Counted from the stretch's first letter, positions 51,630 to 61,348 are shown. The stretch: 64,000 nt of DNA from Hyphomonadaceae bacterium (GCA_022844345.1 JALHLU010000014.1:1-64000), one strand, 5' to 3'. Notes: a model not told the origin generated them from the letters alone. Translations and numbers: made by a program.

Positions 51630-52466
51630 TCAGGCTGGTTTGCGGAACCTGAGGGTCTGGCGGTCGCTTTCGCCAATGGCCTGGTACTTGGCCGGGTCGA
51701 AACCTTCCGGCGCGGCGCCGCCGCCGCGCGGGGCGACCATCGAGTTCGGCGGCAGGGTCCACACGCCGAACGGGTGGTCCTTGGTATCCTTGGGGTTGGC
51801 GTTGATCTCGGACTCGGCCTCAAACACAAGCCCGGCCTTGGCCGCAGCCGCCACGATGGTCGCTTTGGCGACATAGCCGTCTGTCGCGGCGCGGCCGCTG
51901 ACGACCGTCTCGGGGCGCGGATCGGCGCGGTGTTCCACCACGCCCAGCACGCCGCCCGGTTTCAGCACGGCGGCAAAGTCGCCGAACGACTTGTCGAGAA
52001 CGCCGGGCTGCCACATCCAGTTGTGCACGTTCCGGAAGGTCAGGACCATGTCGGCCGAGCCCGGCGCGCCCAGCGGGCCGGACGTTGGGCCAAACGGCAC
52101 ATAGGTCTGCACGCCCCACTTCGTCTGGTCCGCAATTGCAGCAATCTGATTGCCGGTCCCGATATACTTGCCGCCGCCGGCGGTGAGGTAAGGCGCTAGG
52201 ATCTCGGCATAATAGCCGCTGCCCGGCGCGATCTCGACGACCGTCATGTCCGGCTTCACGCCGAAGAAGGCGAGCGTTTCGGCGGGGTGGCGATGGACGT
52301 CACGAACCTTGTGTGAGTCAGCGCGCGACGGGTTGGCGATCGAGGCGGCAAGGCCCGTATCTGCCTTTGCGACAGGCGCAGACGCTTCGGTTTCCATTGT
52401 CGCGGGGGTGGTGCAGGCCAGAAGAGCGCCGGTGCAGATCGCGGCGAGCAGGATGGTGCGTTTCAA
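51630..52466 (-). CDS. Exported class I methyltransferase-like lipoprotein
   Basis: A 278-residue protein starting at TTG 52466, which has a strong GGGAGGA site 5 bp upstream and opens directly into a lipoprotein signal (LAAICTGALLACTTP, lipobox LLAC). The upstream in-frame ATG at 52565 would bury the signal peptide. The mature part carries a SAM-binding-like motif VVEIAPGSGYYAEILAPYLT and the typical segments of the periplasmic methyltransferase-like family (VLTFRNVHNWMWQPGV, LKPGGVLGVVEHRADPR). The substrate is unknown, and SAM in the periplasm is not expected, so the enzyme activity is uncertain. Its C-terminus is near the tRNA. Confidence 0.8.
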   Translation of the reverse strand: MKRTILLAAICTGALLACTTPATMETEASAPVAKADTGLAASIANPSRADSHKVRDVHRHPAETLAFFGVKPDMTVVEIAPGSGYYAEILAPYLTAGGGKYIGTGNQIAAIADQTKWGVQTYVPFGPTSGPLGAPGSADMVLTFRNVHNWMWQPGVLDKSFGDFAAVLKPGGVLGVVEHRADPRPETVVSGRAATDGYVAKATIVAAAAKAGLVFEAESEINANPKDTKDHPFGVWTLPPNSMVAPRGGGAAPEGFDPAKYQAIGESDRQTLRFRKPA

Positions 52467-52600
52467 GTTGTCCTCCCAGACAGCTGAGCTTGCATCGGAG
52501 CTAGAGGGCGTGGGCCGGTTGGGCAAGTCGCATGCGAACAATTCCACGCTAGCGGTATGACGCAAAGGTAACGCTAAATCCTGCCCTGCCCGCAGGGGTT

Positions 52601-53917
52601 TCAGCCCGAACTGTCGCTGATCGCCGCCGCCCCCAGAAGCCGCGCGTTCAGATCGCCGAGGGTCGAATCAAGCCGCGCCCGTTCAAGCGCACGCTTGCGC
52701 CAGATCGTGTAGGCCTCGCGCGCCTCGCCCGATAGCGAGGAAACCGCTGCTACAGCGCTCTCGACGTCGCCGATATCGAACTGATGCCGAGCCGTCCGGA
52801 TCGTTTCCGCGTTCCGCGCGACCAGGGCGCTCGGTGCGAACTCGATCACTCCGGCAAAGCTGTCGCGCAGCCAGTTCCAGCCATCGTCGCTTTCCCGCTC
52901 GGCCAGTTTCCGGGCGCGATTGGCTGCTGCGTCGAAGTCGGCCCGCAGCTGGTCCATGGTCGCCACGCCAGCCTGGGCGGCGGCCTGGATGGCCGCGAGG
53001 CCAGCGTCGCTGGGCAGGAAGGCCGCCAACGCCGCATGCTCCTTTGGAAAGGGCCGGTCGCCTCGCGCCGCCGACTCAAGCGCCGCCAGCGCCCGGATCG
53101 AGCGAGAGCGGTCAGCCGCCGCCACGGCGGGGGCCTGTGCGGACGGGACAGCGGGCAGGGCGGCGCCCGCTGGCGTCCGCGACCGGGGTGCTGCGCCCGC
53201 GCGCATTGCCGCCACGTCGCCCGCGATCGAGCGCAACCCGTCCTCCAGCGCAACCAGCGAAGCCAGCCTCTGGTCGAAGGCCGAGACCAGCGTCGTGTTC
53301 GCGCGATCGAGCGAGGCGACCTGATCGGACAGGTCGGCGATGGCGCGCTGTACCTCGCGCGTCGTTTCGGGCGCGTAGCGATCCTCGGCGACGATGCCTT
53401 CCAGCCTGTTGATGCGCGCCAGCAGGATGCCCAGCGGCGAGGAAGCCGGCATGGCGCCATCGGGCGTCTCGCCGCCGCCGGCGCCGCTTATTGCGGAAAG
53501 CTGGGCCGAAAGCGCGGCGATGTCGGTTCGCAACTGCGTGGCGCCGCCATCAAGCCTGTCGAGACGGTCGCCCTGCGCGCTGACGCTGGACCGTAAGCTG
53601 AGAACGTCGCTCGCGCCCCGGTCGGCGCGGGCGCGCAAGTCGGCAATGTCGCGGCGCAGGAGGTCGATCTCGCGCGCAAGAGTTCCCGTGGGCGCGCCCG
53701 AGCCGGCATTGCTCGCGGCGATCGAAACGATCGCGCCAAGGCTTGCGGCCAGAAGGCTTGCGGCGATCAGGTGGCCGAAGGTCACGGTTCTGCTGCGCAT
53801 CGGCTTTGGCGTGCCGCGCGGTGGGCGTATGTCCGATCCTTCAAGCGGTTCGAACTCGGCCTCGATGGGCTCGGGTTCGCCGTTGATCTTGGATGTGCCA
53901 ACCTTGGCCGTCGTCAT
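52601..53917 (-). CDS. Mitofilin/HemX-like inner-membrane protein
   Basis: A 438-residue protein of the alphaproteobacterial mitofilin-related group that usually follows hemD. The N-terminal tail is cytosolic and Pro/Glu-rich. One membrane helix (HLIAASLLAASLGAIVSIAA) lies near residues 50-70, then a long periplasmic coiled-coil region (IDLLRRDIADLRARADRGAS and similar) and a C-terminal helical domain with SIRALAALESAARGDRPFPK and GEAREAYTIWRKRALERARL. Members are thought to shape or organise the cell envelope; a role in heme synthesis is suggested only by position. It is 70 bp after hemD. Confidence 0.8.
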   Translation of the reverse strand: MTTAKVGTSKINGEPEPIEAEFEPLEGSDIRPPRGTPKPMRSRTVTFGHLIAASLLAASLGAIVSIAASNAGSGAPTGTLAREIDLLRRDIADLRARADRGASDVLSLRSSVSAQGDRLDRLDGGATQLRTDIAALSAQLSAISGAGGGETPDGAMPASSPLGILLARINRLEGIVAEDRYAPETTREVQRAIADLSDQVASLDRANTTLVSAFDQRLASLVALEDGLRSIAGDVAAMRAGAAPRSRTPAGAALPAVPSAQAPAVAAADRSRSIRALAALESAARGDRPFPKEHAALAAFLPSDAGLAAIQAAAQAGVATMDQLRADFDAAANRARKLAERESDDGWNWLRDSFAGVIEFAPSALVARNAETIRTARHQFDIGDVESAVAAVSSLSGEAREAYTIWRKRALERARLDSTLGDLNARLLGAAAISDSSG

Positions 53918-53987
53918 CGAGCACCATCCTCATGGCGTTCGCACGCACGCTCCCCAAGGCGACCATAGACGGATGGGCTGCTGTTTC

Positions 53988-54701
53988 TCAACCTGAAACA
54001 AGGTTGGCGAGGGCGGAAAACAGCGACTCTTCGTTCGGCGCCTCCGCGATTGCGACACGCCGGGCGAGTCCTGTGAGTGGCGCTGCAGCCGCCGGTGAGA
54101 TGGCTGCGACGTCGACGGCGGCCGGGTTGGCTGCGGCGCTGATCATTCCCGCAAGGATTTCACCTCCGCGCGGGGAGTGGACCAACGCGGCCGCAAAGAC
54201 GCGCTCTCCCGCCAGCTGCCGGGCGAGGGCCGGGCCAGGCGCCGGGACAGGTTCTGCGCGAAACAGCGCCACGAACTGGGCGGCGATGCCATCGGACACC
54301 AGCCGCCCGGCGAGGTCGCCGCGAGAATCTTCGTTTCCCGCGTGCAACAGCCGCGCGCCTGCGGGCAGTTTCGCAAGAATCATGTCGCCCAGCGCCCTGA
54401 CATCACCATCCGCCGACGTGACATCTACAAAGCCAGCCTCTCGCGCAGCCTGAGCGGTGCGCGCGCCAACGCAGAAGACCGGCGTGTGGCGGCGCGGCGC
54501 CAACACCGCGAAGCGGCGCACGCCATTCGCGCTGGTGAAGGCGAGGGCGTCGAAATCAGGCAGGACAACCTCGATCGGGACGATGGCGAACAGGGGCTCC
54601 AAAACCGCGTCGTAGCCTGCCGCGTGAAGCCGGGCCGCAGTCTCCGAGGCGCCCGGCTCACTGCGGGTCACCAGGATGCGCGGCCGCGGAGGCTGGCTCA
54701 C
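53988..54701 (-). CDS. hemD: Uroporphyrinogen-III synthase
   Basis: A 237-residue HemD that closes the linear tetrapyrrole hydroxymethylbilane to uroporphyrinogen III. It begins PRILVTRSEPGASETAARLH, as the family does, and continues FDALAFTSANGVRRFAVLAP, PVFCVGARTAQAAREAGF and ARLLHAGNEDSRGDLAGRLV, the loosely conserved HemD landmarks. Its start overlaps the hemC stop by four bases, so the two consecutive pathway enzymes are made together. Confidence 0.9.
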   Translation of the reverse strand: MSQPPRPRILVTRSEPGASETAARLHAAGYDAVLEPLFAIVPIEVVLPDFDALAFTSANGVRRFAVLAPRRHTPVFCVGARTAQAAREAGFVDVTSADGDVRALGDMILAKLPAGARLLHAGNEDSRGDLAGRLVSDGIAAQFVALFRAEPVPAPGPALARQLAGERVFAAALVHSPRGGEILAGMISAAANPAAVDVAAISPAAAAPLTGLARRVAIAEAPNEESLFSALANLVSG

Positions 54702-55693
54702 GCCCCGTCCTCGCGCACATCATCCTCGTCTGCGCTGCCGGGCTCGTAGTCCGGCGGCAGCACGCCATCGAGATCGTATGAGCGCTCGATGGCGACATCC
54801 TCGGCCAGCGCATCGCCAAGCACCTCGGCGTCGAACACGGTTGGCCGTCCCTCGATCACGCCTTCGGCGCGCCAGCGCTTCGCGCCATCATCGGAAAGAA
54901 CTTCGCCCACCATCTCGGCGCCGTCAGACGTCAACCGGAAGTGCGCCGCAATCGGCGTGCGGCATGAGCCGTCCAGCTTGCGAAGGAAAGCACGCTCGGC
55001 AATCGCCGCCAGCCGCGCTTCTTCATTGTCGATCTTCGCCATCAGTTCCTTGAGCCAGTCCGGCGCATCCTTGCGCAGAGTCGCGCCGATGATGCCCTGT
55101 CCGCCCGCCGGCAGCATGTCTTCGATCGGTAGCACGGCCGCCGCCTTGTCGATCATGCCCAGCCGCTTCAGGCCGGCCGCTGCAAGGATGGTCGCCTGCG
55201 CCTCGCCTTCGGAAAGCTTGCGCAGGCGTGTCTGCACATTGCCACGAAACATCACGACGCTGAGGTCCGGCCGCGCCGCCTTCAGCTGCGCCTGACGGCG
55301 CAGGCTGGATGAGCCGACGACAGCGCCCTGTGGCAGCGCTGCGATGCTGGCGAACGGCCCCATCAGGCAGTCGCGCGGATCCTCGCGCTCAAGAAAGGCG
55401 GCGAGATAGAGATGCTCGGGCAGGGAGACCGTCACATCCTTCAGCGAATGGACGGCGACGTCGATCTCGCCCAGCTCCTGCGCCCGGTCGAGCTCCTTGG
55501 TGAACAAGCCCTTGCCGCCGGCGTCCTGCAGCGGTTTGTCCAGGATCTTGTCGCCCGTCGTGGTGAAGGGGTGCAGGCTGGTGGCCACCGATCCGCCCGA
55601 CGCCTTGGCGATAAGCTCCGCGAACAGGTTCGCCTGCGCCAGCGCCAGCGGCGAGCCGCGTGTTCCGATCCTGACTGTAAGTGTCGATGTCAT
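54698..55693 (-). CDS. hemC: Hydroxymethylbilane synthase (porphobilinogen deaminase)
   Basis: A 331-residue HemC that polymerises four porphobilinogens. The start ATG 55693 gives [20 protein letters not shown], the classic N-terminus; the frame upstream to 55861 is not needed. Landmarks are the [20 protein letters not shown] segment, [22 protein letters not shown], and the dipyrromethane cofactor cysteine in [12 protein letters not shown]. It is divergent from tsaD with a 58-bp shared promoter gap and overlaps hemD at its end. Confidence 0.97.
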   Translation of the reverse strand: MTSTLTVRIGTRGSPLALAQANLFAELIAKASGGSVATSLHPFTTTGDKILDKPLQDAGGKGLFTKELDRAQELGEIDVAVHSLKDVTVSLPEHLYLAAFLEREDPRDCLMGPFASIAALPQGAVVGSSSLRRQAQLKAARPDLSVVMFRGNVQTRLRKLSEGEAQATILAAAGLKRLGMIDKAAAVLPIEDMLPAGGQGIIGATLRKDAPDWLKELMAKIDNEEARLAAIAERAFLRKLDGSCRTPIAAHFRLTSDGAEMVGEVLSDDGAKRWRAEGVIEGRPTVFDAEVLGDALAEDVAIERSYDLDGVLPPDYEPGSADEDDVREDGA

Positions 55694-55751
55694 GAGCCTT
55701 GGCTTATCCTTCGCTGGGGGCGTACAAGCGCCCCCGAAATCATGCAAGGCA

Positions 55752-56840
55752 ATGATGCAAGGCGCGCTCACCATCCTCGGGATCGAAACCAGCTGCGACG
55801 AAACTGCGGCGGCCGTCCTGCGCCTTGAGGATGGCCGCGCGACCGTGCTGGGCGAGCGCATCGCCAGCCAGACGGAGGAGCACGCCCTCTATGGCGGCGT
55901 GGTGCCCGAGATCGCTGCCCGCGCCCATGTGGAGCGGCTGGATTCGCTTATCGCACTGGCCATGCAGGATGCCGGCATCGGCTGGGGCGGCCTGTCGGGC
56001 GTTGCGGCGACGGCTGGCCCCGGACTGATCGGGGGCGTTATGGCCGGGTTGTCGGCGGCCAAAGCGATTGCGCTCGCGCGCGGCATTCCACTGATTGCGG
56101 TCAACCATCTCGAAGGCCACGCCCTCAGCCCGCGCCTCGCCGAGGAAGTGAGCTTCCCGTACCTGCTGCTGCTGGTCTCCGGTGGCCATTGCCAGTTCGT
56201 CGCCGTCGAAGGCCTCGGCCACTATCGCCGCCTCGGCTCGACTATCGACGATGCGGCCGGCGAAGCGTTCGACAAGACCGCCAAGATGCTCGGGCTCGCC
56301 GGGCAGGGCGGCCCCGCTGTCGAGCGCGAGGCGTTGACGGGGCATCCGAAAGCAGTCGACCTGCCGCGCCCGCTTCTCGACCGTCCGGGGCTCGACATGA
56401 GCTTCTCGGGCCTCAAGACCGCCGTACGCCGCGCCATCGAGGAAAAGCCGCTGACGCCGCAACGCCGCGCCGACATCTGCGCGTCATTCCAGGAGGCCGT
56501 CGCTGATATTCTCACCATGAAATCGTCGCGCGCGATGGCGCAGGTGAAAGACCAGTTCGACCGCCACACCTTCGTGGTCGCCGGCGGTGTTGCGGCCAAC
56601 AAGACATTGCGCGCCCGCCTCGAAGCCGAAGCGCGTCATCACGGCTTCCACTTCTTCGCCCCGCCCATGCGCTGGTGCACCGACAATGCTGCGATGATCG
56701 CGCTTGCCGGCGCCGAGCGTCTCCATCGCGGCATCTCCGATCCGCTCGATACACCCGCCCGCGCACGCTGGCCGCTGGATGAATCATCCGCATCCGCCGC
56801 GCCGATCTATGGCGGCGGCAAGAAAGGCGCGAAGGCCTGA
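55752..56840 (+). CDS. tsaD: tRNA N6-threonylcarbamoyladenosine transferase TsaD
   Basis: A 362-residue TsaD/Gcp that transfers the threonylcarbamoyl group to A37 of ANN-decoding tRNAs. The start is ATG 55752 or the adjacent ATG 55755, leading into [20 protein letters not shown]. Metal-binding His residues are in [12 protein letters not shown], the ASKHA phosphate motifs include [16 protein letters not shown], and [11 protein letters not shown] and [12 protein letters not shown] follow the family order. An in-frame start at 55497 lies inside hemC and is rejected. Confidence 0.96.
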   Translation: MMQGALTILGIETSCDETAAAVLRLEDGRATVLGERIASQTEEHALYGGVVPEIAARAHVERLDSLIALAMQDAGIGWGGLSGVAATAGPGLIGGVMAGLSAAKAIALARGIPLIAVNHLEGHALSPRLAEEVSFPYLLLLVSGGHCQFVAVEGLGHYRRLGSTIDDAAGEAFDKTAKMLGLAGQGGPAVEREALTGHPKAVDLPRPLLDRPGLDMSFSGLKTAVRRAIEEKPLTPQRRADICASFQEAVADILTMKSSRAMAQVKDQFDRHTFVVAGGVAANKTLRARLEAEARHHGFHFFAPPMRWCTDNAAMIALAGAERLHRGISDPLDTPARARWPLDESSASAAPIYGGGKKGAKA

Positions 56841-56841
56841 A

Positions 56842-57534
56842 CTAGTCCTGGGATGTGGGAGAGGGCGCCACGACTGGCGCATCGCCGGACTGGCGTTGAT
56901 CGGCAGGCAAGATCACCGGCTCCGGGATGGGTGTCCACGCTGGCGCTGGCTGATCGCCGACGCGCAAGACCTTGCGCACCGAGTAAGCCCCGCCAATCTG
57001 CCCTTCCGAGTAACCGGCTGCTTCATCCAGCGGGTATTCCTGCGCCAGCAACAGCTTGATGCGCTCGTCGATCGCCTCGCCATGACAGGTCAGGCATGTG
57101 TCCACCATCCGCACCGGCTGCATCCAGCGGAAGACCGTTTCCTCGTCCTCCTGCACGATCTCGCCTATCTCGAACGTGTCGGGGTCGAGACCTGAATCCA
57201 TCAGGAACGCGAACGTCTCCAGCTGCCTTCGCTCCCAGTCATCCGGCGCGTTGGCCGGATTGCGCACGCCCAGCGATGTTCGGCTGAAGTCGGCTTCCAG
57301 CTGGTTGCTGATCTCGCGCGCCCACTCCGGCGCATGGTCGGCATAGGACATGTAGACCGCGACGGGATCTTCATCGCGCTCAAGCCGCGTCGTGATCTCG
57401 CGGCGCGATTGCTGCTCGAACGCAAGCGCCGCCTGCCGCGCAAGCTGGATGTCGGCGGCGGCCGGCTGCTCCGCCTTCGGCGCGCACGCAGCCAAAAGGA
57501 CGGCGGCAACCGCGAAGGCTGCCGCCGTCTTCAA
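56842..57534 (-). CDS. DUF3365 heme-binding lipoprotein
   Basis: A 230-residue lipoprotein (MKTAAAFAVAAVLLAACAPK; lipobox LAAC) of the DUF3365/Tll0287-like family, a PAS-like fold that binds c-type heme. The heme motif CLTCH is in VRMVDTCLTCHGEAIDERIK, and the following AAGYSEGQIGGAYSVRKVL is typical. A redox-sensing or electron-transfer role in the periplasm is likely. It directly follows the inhibitor lipoprotein gene (no gap), so the two form an operon, and it converges on tsaD with a 1-bp gap. Confidence 0.85.
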   Translation of the reverse strand: MKTAAAFAVAAVLLAACAPKAEQPAAADIQLARQAALAFEQQSRREITTRLERDEDPVAVYMSYADHAPEWAREISNQLEADFSRTSLGVRNPANAPDDWERRQLETFAFLMDSGLDPDTFEIGEIVQEDEETVFRWMQPVRMVDTCLTCHGEAIDERIKLLLAQEYPLDEAAGYSEGQIGGAYSVRKVLRVGDQPAPAWTPIPEPVILPADQRQSGDAPVVAPSPTSQD

Positions 57535-58287
57535 TCAACTGGCCTTGAGCGTGAACTTGAACGTGTCGGCGTCCGGCTCGGCTTCGGGCTCCCACGGGCG
57601 GCGCTGGGCCAGCGTGATCTCGCCTTCGCCCGCCGCAATGGCCTCGATCACCATGACTTCCCAATGGCTGCCGCCGGCGAAGCCCGGCAATCTCTGTGCT
57701 GTGGATGTCGGACCGCCAGGTCCTTCGGTCGCTTTCACCCAGGCCGGCGGCTTGGATGCGCCCCAGATGTAGCCGGCCGTCGGCACGCCGACGAAGGCGA
57801 TCGACACCTTCTCGCCGACCTTCACCTCGAACGTCTTGCCCGCATCCGCCGATGTCAGCGTGTGCACCACGCCATCGGCAGTCGGCGCGGGAATCTCGGT
57901 GGAGACGAACGCGCAGGTCTTCTTCACGTCGCCGGATTCGTAGGTCACGGTGTTTTCCATGCTGTAGACGACGCTGGTGTCGCCCTCACTGAAGCGCATC
58001 TCGGGCCGGGTGTCGTCTGCAGGAGTAACAGGGGGCAGCATCTTGCCTGGGCCGCCGTCGAGGCGAACATTGACCGCGCCCGCGTCACTGGCATTGAACA
58101 CCAGATCCACCTTGCCGCCGCCTTCGCAGGTGAAGCTTACCGCGTGGTCGAAAGCCGGGTCCGTCTGGGCGGGCTTTGCCTCCTCCGGCCTGGGCTCCTC
58201 CGGCTTCGCAGGCTCCGCAGGAGAAGGGGTGCAGGCAGCGGCGAGGAGGTTCAGCCCGGCGAGGAGGGCGATCCCGGAAATTCTCAT
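57535..58287 (-). CDS. Two-domain lipoprotein: MliC-like plus chagasin-like (I42) inhibitor
   Basis: About 250 residues from ATG 58287; the signal MRISGIALLAGLNLLAAACT ends in a lipobox (LAAAC), while an upstream in-frame ATG at 58344 would spoil it. After a Pro/Glu linker, residues about 45-130 resemble MliC lysozyme inhibitors (FTCEGGGKVDLVFNASD, MRFSEGDTSVVY, paired Cys). Residues about 140-245 resemble chagasin/I42 cysteine-protease inhibitors, with a VPTAGYIW loop (normally NPTTGY) and a QRRPWE loop (RPW). Binding of foreign lysozyme and proteases is inferred from both folds. It is co-transcribed with the DUF3365 gene. Confidence 0.65.
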   Translation of the reverse strand: MRISGIALLAGLNLLAAACTPSPAEPAKPEEPRPEEAKPAQTDPAFDHAVSFTCEGGGKVDLVFNASDAGAVNVRLDGGPGKMLPPVTPADDTRPEMRFSEGDTSVVYSMENTVTYESGDVKKTCAFVSTEIPAPTADGVVHTLTSADAGKTFEVKVGEKVSIAFVGVPTAGYIWGASKPPAWVKATEGPGGPTSTAQRLPGFAGGSHWEVMVIEAIAAGEGEITLAQRRPWEPEAEPDADTFKFTLKAS

Positions 58288-58435
58288 GGCAGTCCCCTGA
58301 ATTCGTTTCGCGCGCACAGTCGGCCGGGGCAGGCACGCTGGCAATACCCCGGAACCATACCTTGCGGCCTATCCGGCTGGCGATGCGCTGGCGCCGAATC
58401 CCTCTACACAGGACCCGATTCTCCGGGGATGCCGC

Positions 58436-58855
58436 ATGGCTGACTTCTACTCGATAATGCAAGCCACGGCGGCCCTCACGGCCGGCGGAGCGGCCGCATC
58501 CGGCTGGACGGCGGCTGTCATCGTGGCCAACACCGCCTTCGACGGGCTCGACCATGGCCGGGCCGATCGCATGCTGCGCAAGGTGATTTCGGCCACGGCC
58601 GGCTTCCAGGCCCTACTGCTGGGCATCGCGACGGGCGCCGCCCTGATCTCCGGGGCCCGGGCGTCCGCGATCATCTGTGGCGTCTGCGCCATCGGCTTCC
58701 TGTCGAACATCTGGACGCTCGCCCCGCGCAAGGAAAAGTCGATCCCCGGCGTCCGCAAGAAAACCTCGACCCAGCGCGTGGTGGCCGTCGCGCTGACCCT
58801 GATCATGACGCTGTCGACGCTGGCAGGAGCTGTTCTGGCGGTTTTCGGGGTCTAG
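58436..58855 (+). CDS. Small polytopic membrane protein of unknown function
   Basis: A 139-residue protein with four hydrophobic segments (TAALTAGGAAASGWTAAVIV, FQALLLGIATGAALISGA, SAIICGVCAIGFLSNIW and VVAVALTLIMTLSTLAGAVL). A Lys/Arg-rich loop lies before the last one (RKEKSIPGVRKKTSTQR). No family recognised. It stands alone, divergent from the lipoprotein operon. The 173-bp stretch after it has no gene. Confidence 0.65.
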   Translation: MADFYSIMQATAALTAGGAAASGWTAAVIVANTAFDGLDHGRADRMLRKVISATAGFQALLLGIATGAALISGARASAIICGVCAIGFLSNIWTLAPRKEKSIPGVRKKTSTQRVVAVALTLIMTLSTLAGAVLAVFGV

Positions 58856-59028
58856 GGAAGGTCGGGTCGTGTAAAGCCGAAGTCTCGTGGCGACGCGCCA
58901 AGTATTCGCCTGGCTTTGCAAGCAATCACGTCGCAGTGTTACTTGCCACTCCACGGCGGGGCATCCGGGGGCTGGTCTTCTTTCGTTCCACGTGAAACGA
59001 AGCCCGGGCGACGCTCGGGAGGCCCCAT

Positions 59029-59436
59029 ATGGAAACCGCGATCCAGTCCTTCGTGAAGGGCTTCCCCGAATTCATGCTCCATGGCGGGGTGACGCTCGCC
59101 CTGCTGATCGCCGGGTGCGTGGTTCATGTGCTGCTGACGCCCATGAAAGAGCTGAAACTGATCCGGGAAGGAAACATTTCTGCCGGGATCAGTCTCTCGG
59201 CAGTGATCGTCGGCCTGGCCGTTCCGATGGCCGCCTGCCTCGTAACGGCGCTCTCGGTCTACGACATCCTGATCTGGGGCGTTGTCGCCATCCTCCTGCA
59301 ATTGCTGGCTTTTCGGGCCGCCGACCTGATCCTGCGCGACCTCCCGCGCAGGATCGAGCGCGATGAAATAGGCGCGGCTCTGGTGCTGGCCGGGGTCAAG
59401 ATTGCTGCTGCGATGGTAATGGCGTCGGCCTTGTGA
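59029..59436 (+). CDS. DUF350 family membrane protein
   Basis: A 135-residue protein with four membrane helices in two repeated pairs, the DUF350 layout. MLHGGVTLALLIAGCVVHVL is followed by TPMKELKLIREGNISAGISL, the family's loop with the NxSAGIsl signature, then SAVIVGLAVPMAACLVTALS, LIWGVVAILLQLLAFRAADL and a final Ala-rich helix. Function unknown; members occur beside proteases and glutathionylspermidine-synthase-like genes. The next gene, a protease, starts 42 bp downstream and may share the transcript. Confidence 0.8.
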   Translation: METAIQSFVKGFPEFMLHGGVTLALLIAGCVVHVLLTPMKELKLIREGNISAGISLSAVIVGLAVPMAACLVTALSVYDILIWGVVAILLQLLAFRAADLILRDLPRRIERDEIGAALVLAGVKIAAAMVMASAL

Positions 59437-59478
59437 GTCGGCCCGGACGGTCGAATATATGACGTTGCGGAGCCGTGG

Positions 59479-60375
59479 ATGAGAATTCCCGATTGGGTGG
59501 TCTATGCGATCGTATTGATCGCGATCGTTGGAACCCTGTTCTCCAGCGGGACAGGCGGCCGCGAGCGGCCGTTTTCAGTGCCGCGACCGGAAATCACCGA
59601 ACCCTATTTCCCCGAACCGCTCGAGCCTGAAGACGACATCTTCGCCGAGCCAAGGCCGATGCCCGAGCCTGGCCCGCTTCTGCCGGACTCGCATCCATTC
59701 GACGAACGCGTCGTGGTGCAGGTCGACGATCCCGAAGACGGCATCGGCACGGCATTCTCCATCAATCAATCCGGCCTGTGGCTGACGGCGCGCCACGTCG
59801 TGGACGGCTGTTCGCGCGTTGGCCTGGCGGTCGGCAACGGGCGAATGGTCCGCGTGGACGAGGTACGCACGTCTCCAGATACAGATCTTGCGCTCCTGGT
59901 AACCGACCGCGCGCCGGTGGCCCTGCAACTGGGCCTCGACCGCACCCTGCGCATCGGCGAGACCGCCTTCCATGTCGGTTTCCCGCAAGGCGAATCCGGA
60001 GAGGCCGTGTCCACGCTCGAATCGCGCTCCAATCTCATCACGCGCGGCCGCTACGAGATGGAAGAACCGGTGCTGGCCTGGTCAGAGCGTGACCGCTCTC
60101 AAGGCGTCGAAGGCTCGCTATCTGGCATGAGCGGGGGGCCGGTGTTCGATGTCGATGGCGCCGTGATCGGCGTCACGATTGCCGAAAGCCCGCGCCGTGG
60201 CCGCATCTATTCAGCCGCGCCCGATTCCATTCGCCGCTTTCTGGACTCACAGGGCGAAGTCTCCTACGGCGGCGATGCGCGCCCGATCAGCGCATCGTCC
60301 TACGAGGCCGAGGCTGATCGACTGCGGGATGCACGCGCAGTTGTGAAGGTGCTTTGCCGCGTGAGTGAGCTGTGA
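59479..60375 (+). CDS. Membrane-anchored trypsin-like serine protease
   Basis: A 298-residue S1/HtrA-like protease with an N-terminal signal anchor (WVVYAIVLIAIVGTLFSSG), a Pro/Glu-rich linker and a chymotrypsin-fold domain. The triad is visible: His in LWLTARHVVDGC, Asp in SPDTDLALLV and Ser in GSLSGMSGGPVFDVDG. No PDZ domain follows. The protein is probably periplasmic. Its stop overlaps the pyrF start by four bases, linking the two transcripts. Confidence 0.85.
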   Translation: MRIPDWVVYAIVLIAIVGTLFSSGTGGRERPFSVPRPEITEPYFPEPLEPEDDIFAEPRPMPEPGPLLPDSHPFDERVVVQVDDPEDGIGTAFSINQSGLWLTARHVVDGCSRVGLAVGNGRMVRVDEVRTSPDTDLALLVTDRAPVALQLGLDRTLRIGETAFHVGFPQGESGEAVSTLESRSNLITRGRYEMEEPVLAWSERDRSQGVEGSLSGMSGGPVFDVDGAVIGVTIAESPRRGRIYSAAPDSIRRFLDSQGEVSYGGDARPISASSYEAEADRLRDARAVVKVLCRVSEL

Positions 60376-61256
60376 ACGCAAGTTTTGCCGACAGACTGAT
60401 CGGCCGAGTGCGGGAGCTTGGGCCGCTGTGCGTCGGCATTGATCCGCACCCCGCGCTGATCCCGCCGCTTTTTGGTCCACCGGGACCTCAGGCCGCGGCC
60501 AGTTGGGGCCTTGCCCTGCTGGAGCGCGCCGCAGGCAAGGCCGCCGTGGTGAAACCGCAGGCTGGCTTGTTCGAGCGCTGGGGGTCGAAGGGCCTTGCCG
60601 CGCTGGAACGCGTGTGCAGCGCCGCCGCAGCACAGGACATGATGGTAATCCTCGACGCCAAGCGCGGCGATATTGGCACCACGGCGGAAGGTTATGCCGA
60701 AGGCTATCTTGGCGCCGGTTCCTCGTGTCCGTGCGACGCGATCACGGTCAATCCGTACATGGGGGTCGATACCATCGAGCCGTTCGTGGCCGTTGCGGAG
60801 CGCGAAGGGAAGGGAGTCGTCGTGCTGGCGCGCACATCGAACCCCGGCTCGAAGGATTTCCAGGCGAAGCTGGTCGATGGCCTGCCGCTCTATCTTCATG
60901 TTGCGCGTTCACTGCTTCCAATGATCGCGCGTCTGCGAGGGAAGAGCGGGTGGTCCGGTCTTATGCTCGTCGCCGGCGCCACGGGACCCGAAGATGCAGC
61001 GGCCCTGCGCGAGGCGGCGGGCGATGCGCTCTTTCTCGTGCCCGGCTATGGCGCGCAGGGGGCAGGCGCTGCCGAAGCGGTCGCCGGTTTCGTGAATCGG
61101 GGAGGCGCACGTGAGGGCGGGGTTGTGAACGCGTCCCGGTCGGTTGCCTCGCCGCAGGGCGCGCTTGCCGCCAACTCCGCCGCCGAATGGAGCAAGCTGG
61201 TCGATGCGGCCATCGCGGCTGCGCAGAATGAACTTCTCACTGCGACAAGGGCCTGA
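60372..61256 (+). CDS. pyrF: Orotidine-5'-phosphate decarboxylase, type 2
   Basis: A 294-residue PyrF of the longer type 2 form that makes UMP. Landmarks are LCVGIDPHPALIPP, the VVKPQAGLFERWG segment, the catalytic ILDAKRGDIGTTAEGYAEGY (DxKxxD), DAITVNPYMGVDTIEPF and FLVPGYGAQGAGAAEAV. The start is GTG 60372 overlapping the protease stop; no ATG is better placed. Confidence 0.94.
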   Translation: MNASFADRLIGRVRELGPLCVGIDPHPALIPPLFGPPGPQAAASWGLALLERAAGKAAVVKPQAGLFERWGSKGLAALERVCSAAAAQDMMVILDAKRGDIGTTAEGYAEGYLGAGSSCPCDAITVNPYMGVDTIEPFVAVAEREGKGVVVLARTSNPGSKDFQAKLVDGLPLYLHVARSLLPMIARLRGKSGWSGLMLVAGATGPEDAAALREAAGDALFLVPGYGAQGAGAAEAVAGFVNRGGAREGGVVNASRSVASPQGALAANSAAEWSKLVDAAIAAAQNELLTATRA

Positions 61257-61348
61257 GACGGGACGCAGACGTTCCGTTGCGTAAATCGCCGTCCGCCAAT
61301 CCTTTACCTGTTTGTGCCTATACTACGGATCGATGTCAGGGGATGTGC

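Noticed and set aside
52784-53596. Plus-strand frames antisense to the mitofilin-like gene
   Set aside because: They are Arg- and Ala-rich shadows of a coiled-coil gene with no domain or start signal.
55497-55751. Long N-terminal extension of TsaD
   Set aside because: It would overlap the start of divergent hemC and adds about 85 residues with no family similarity.
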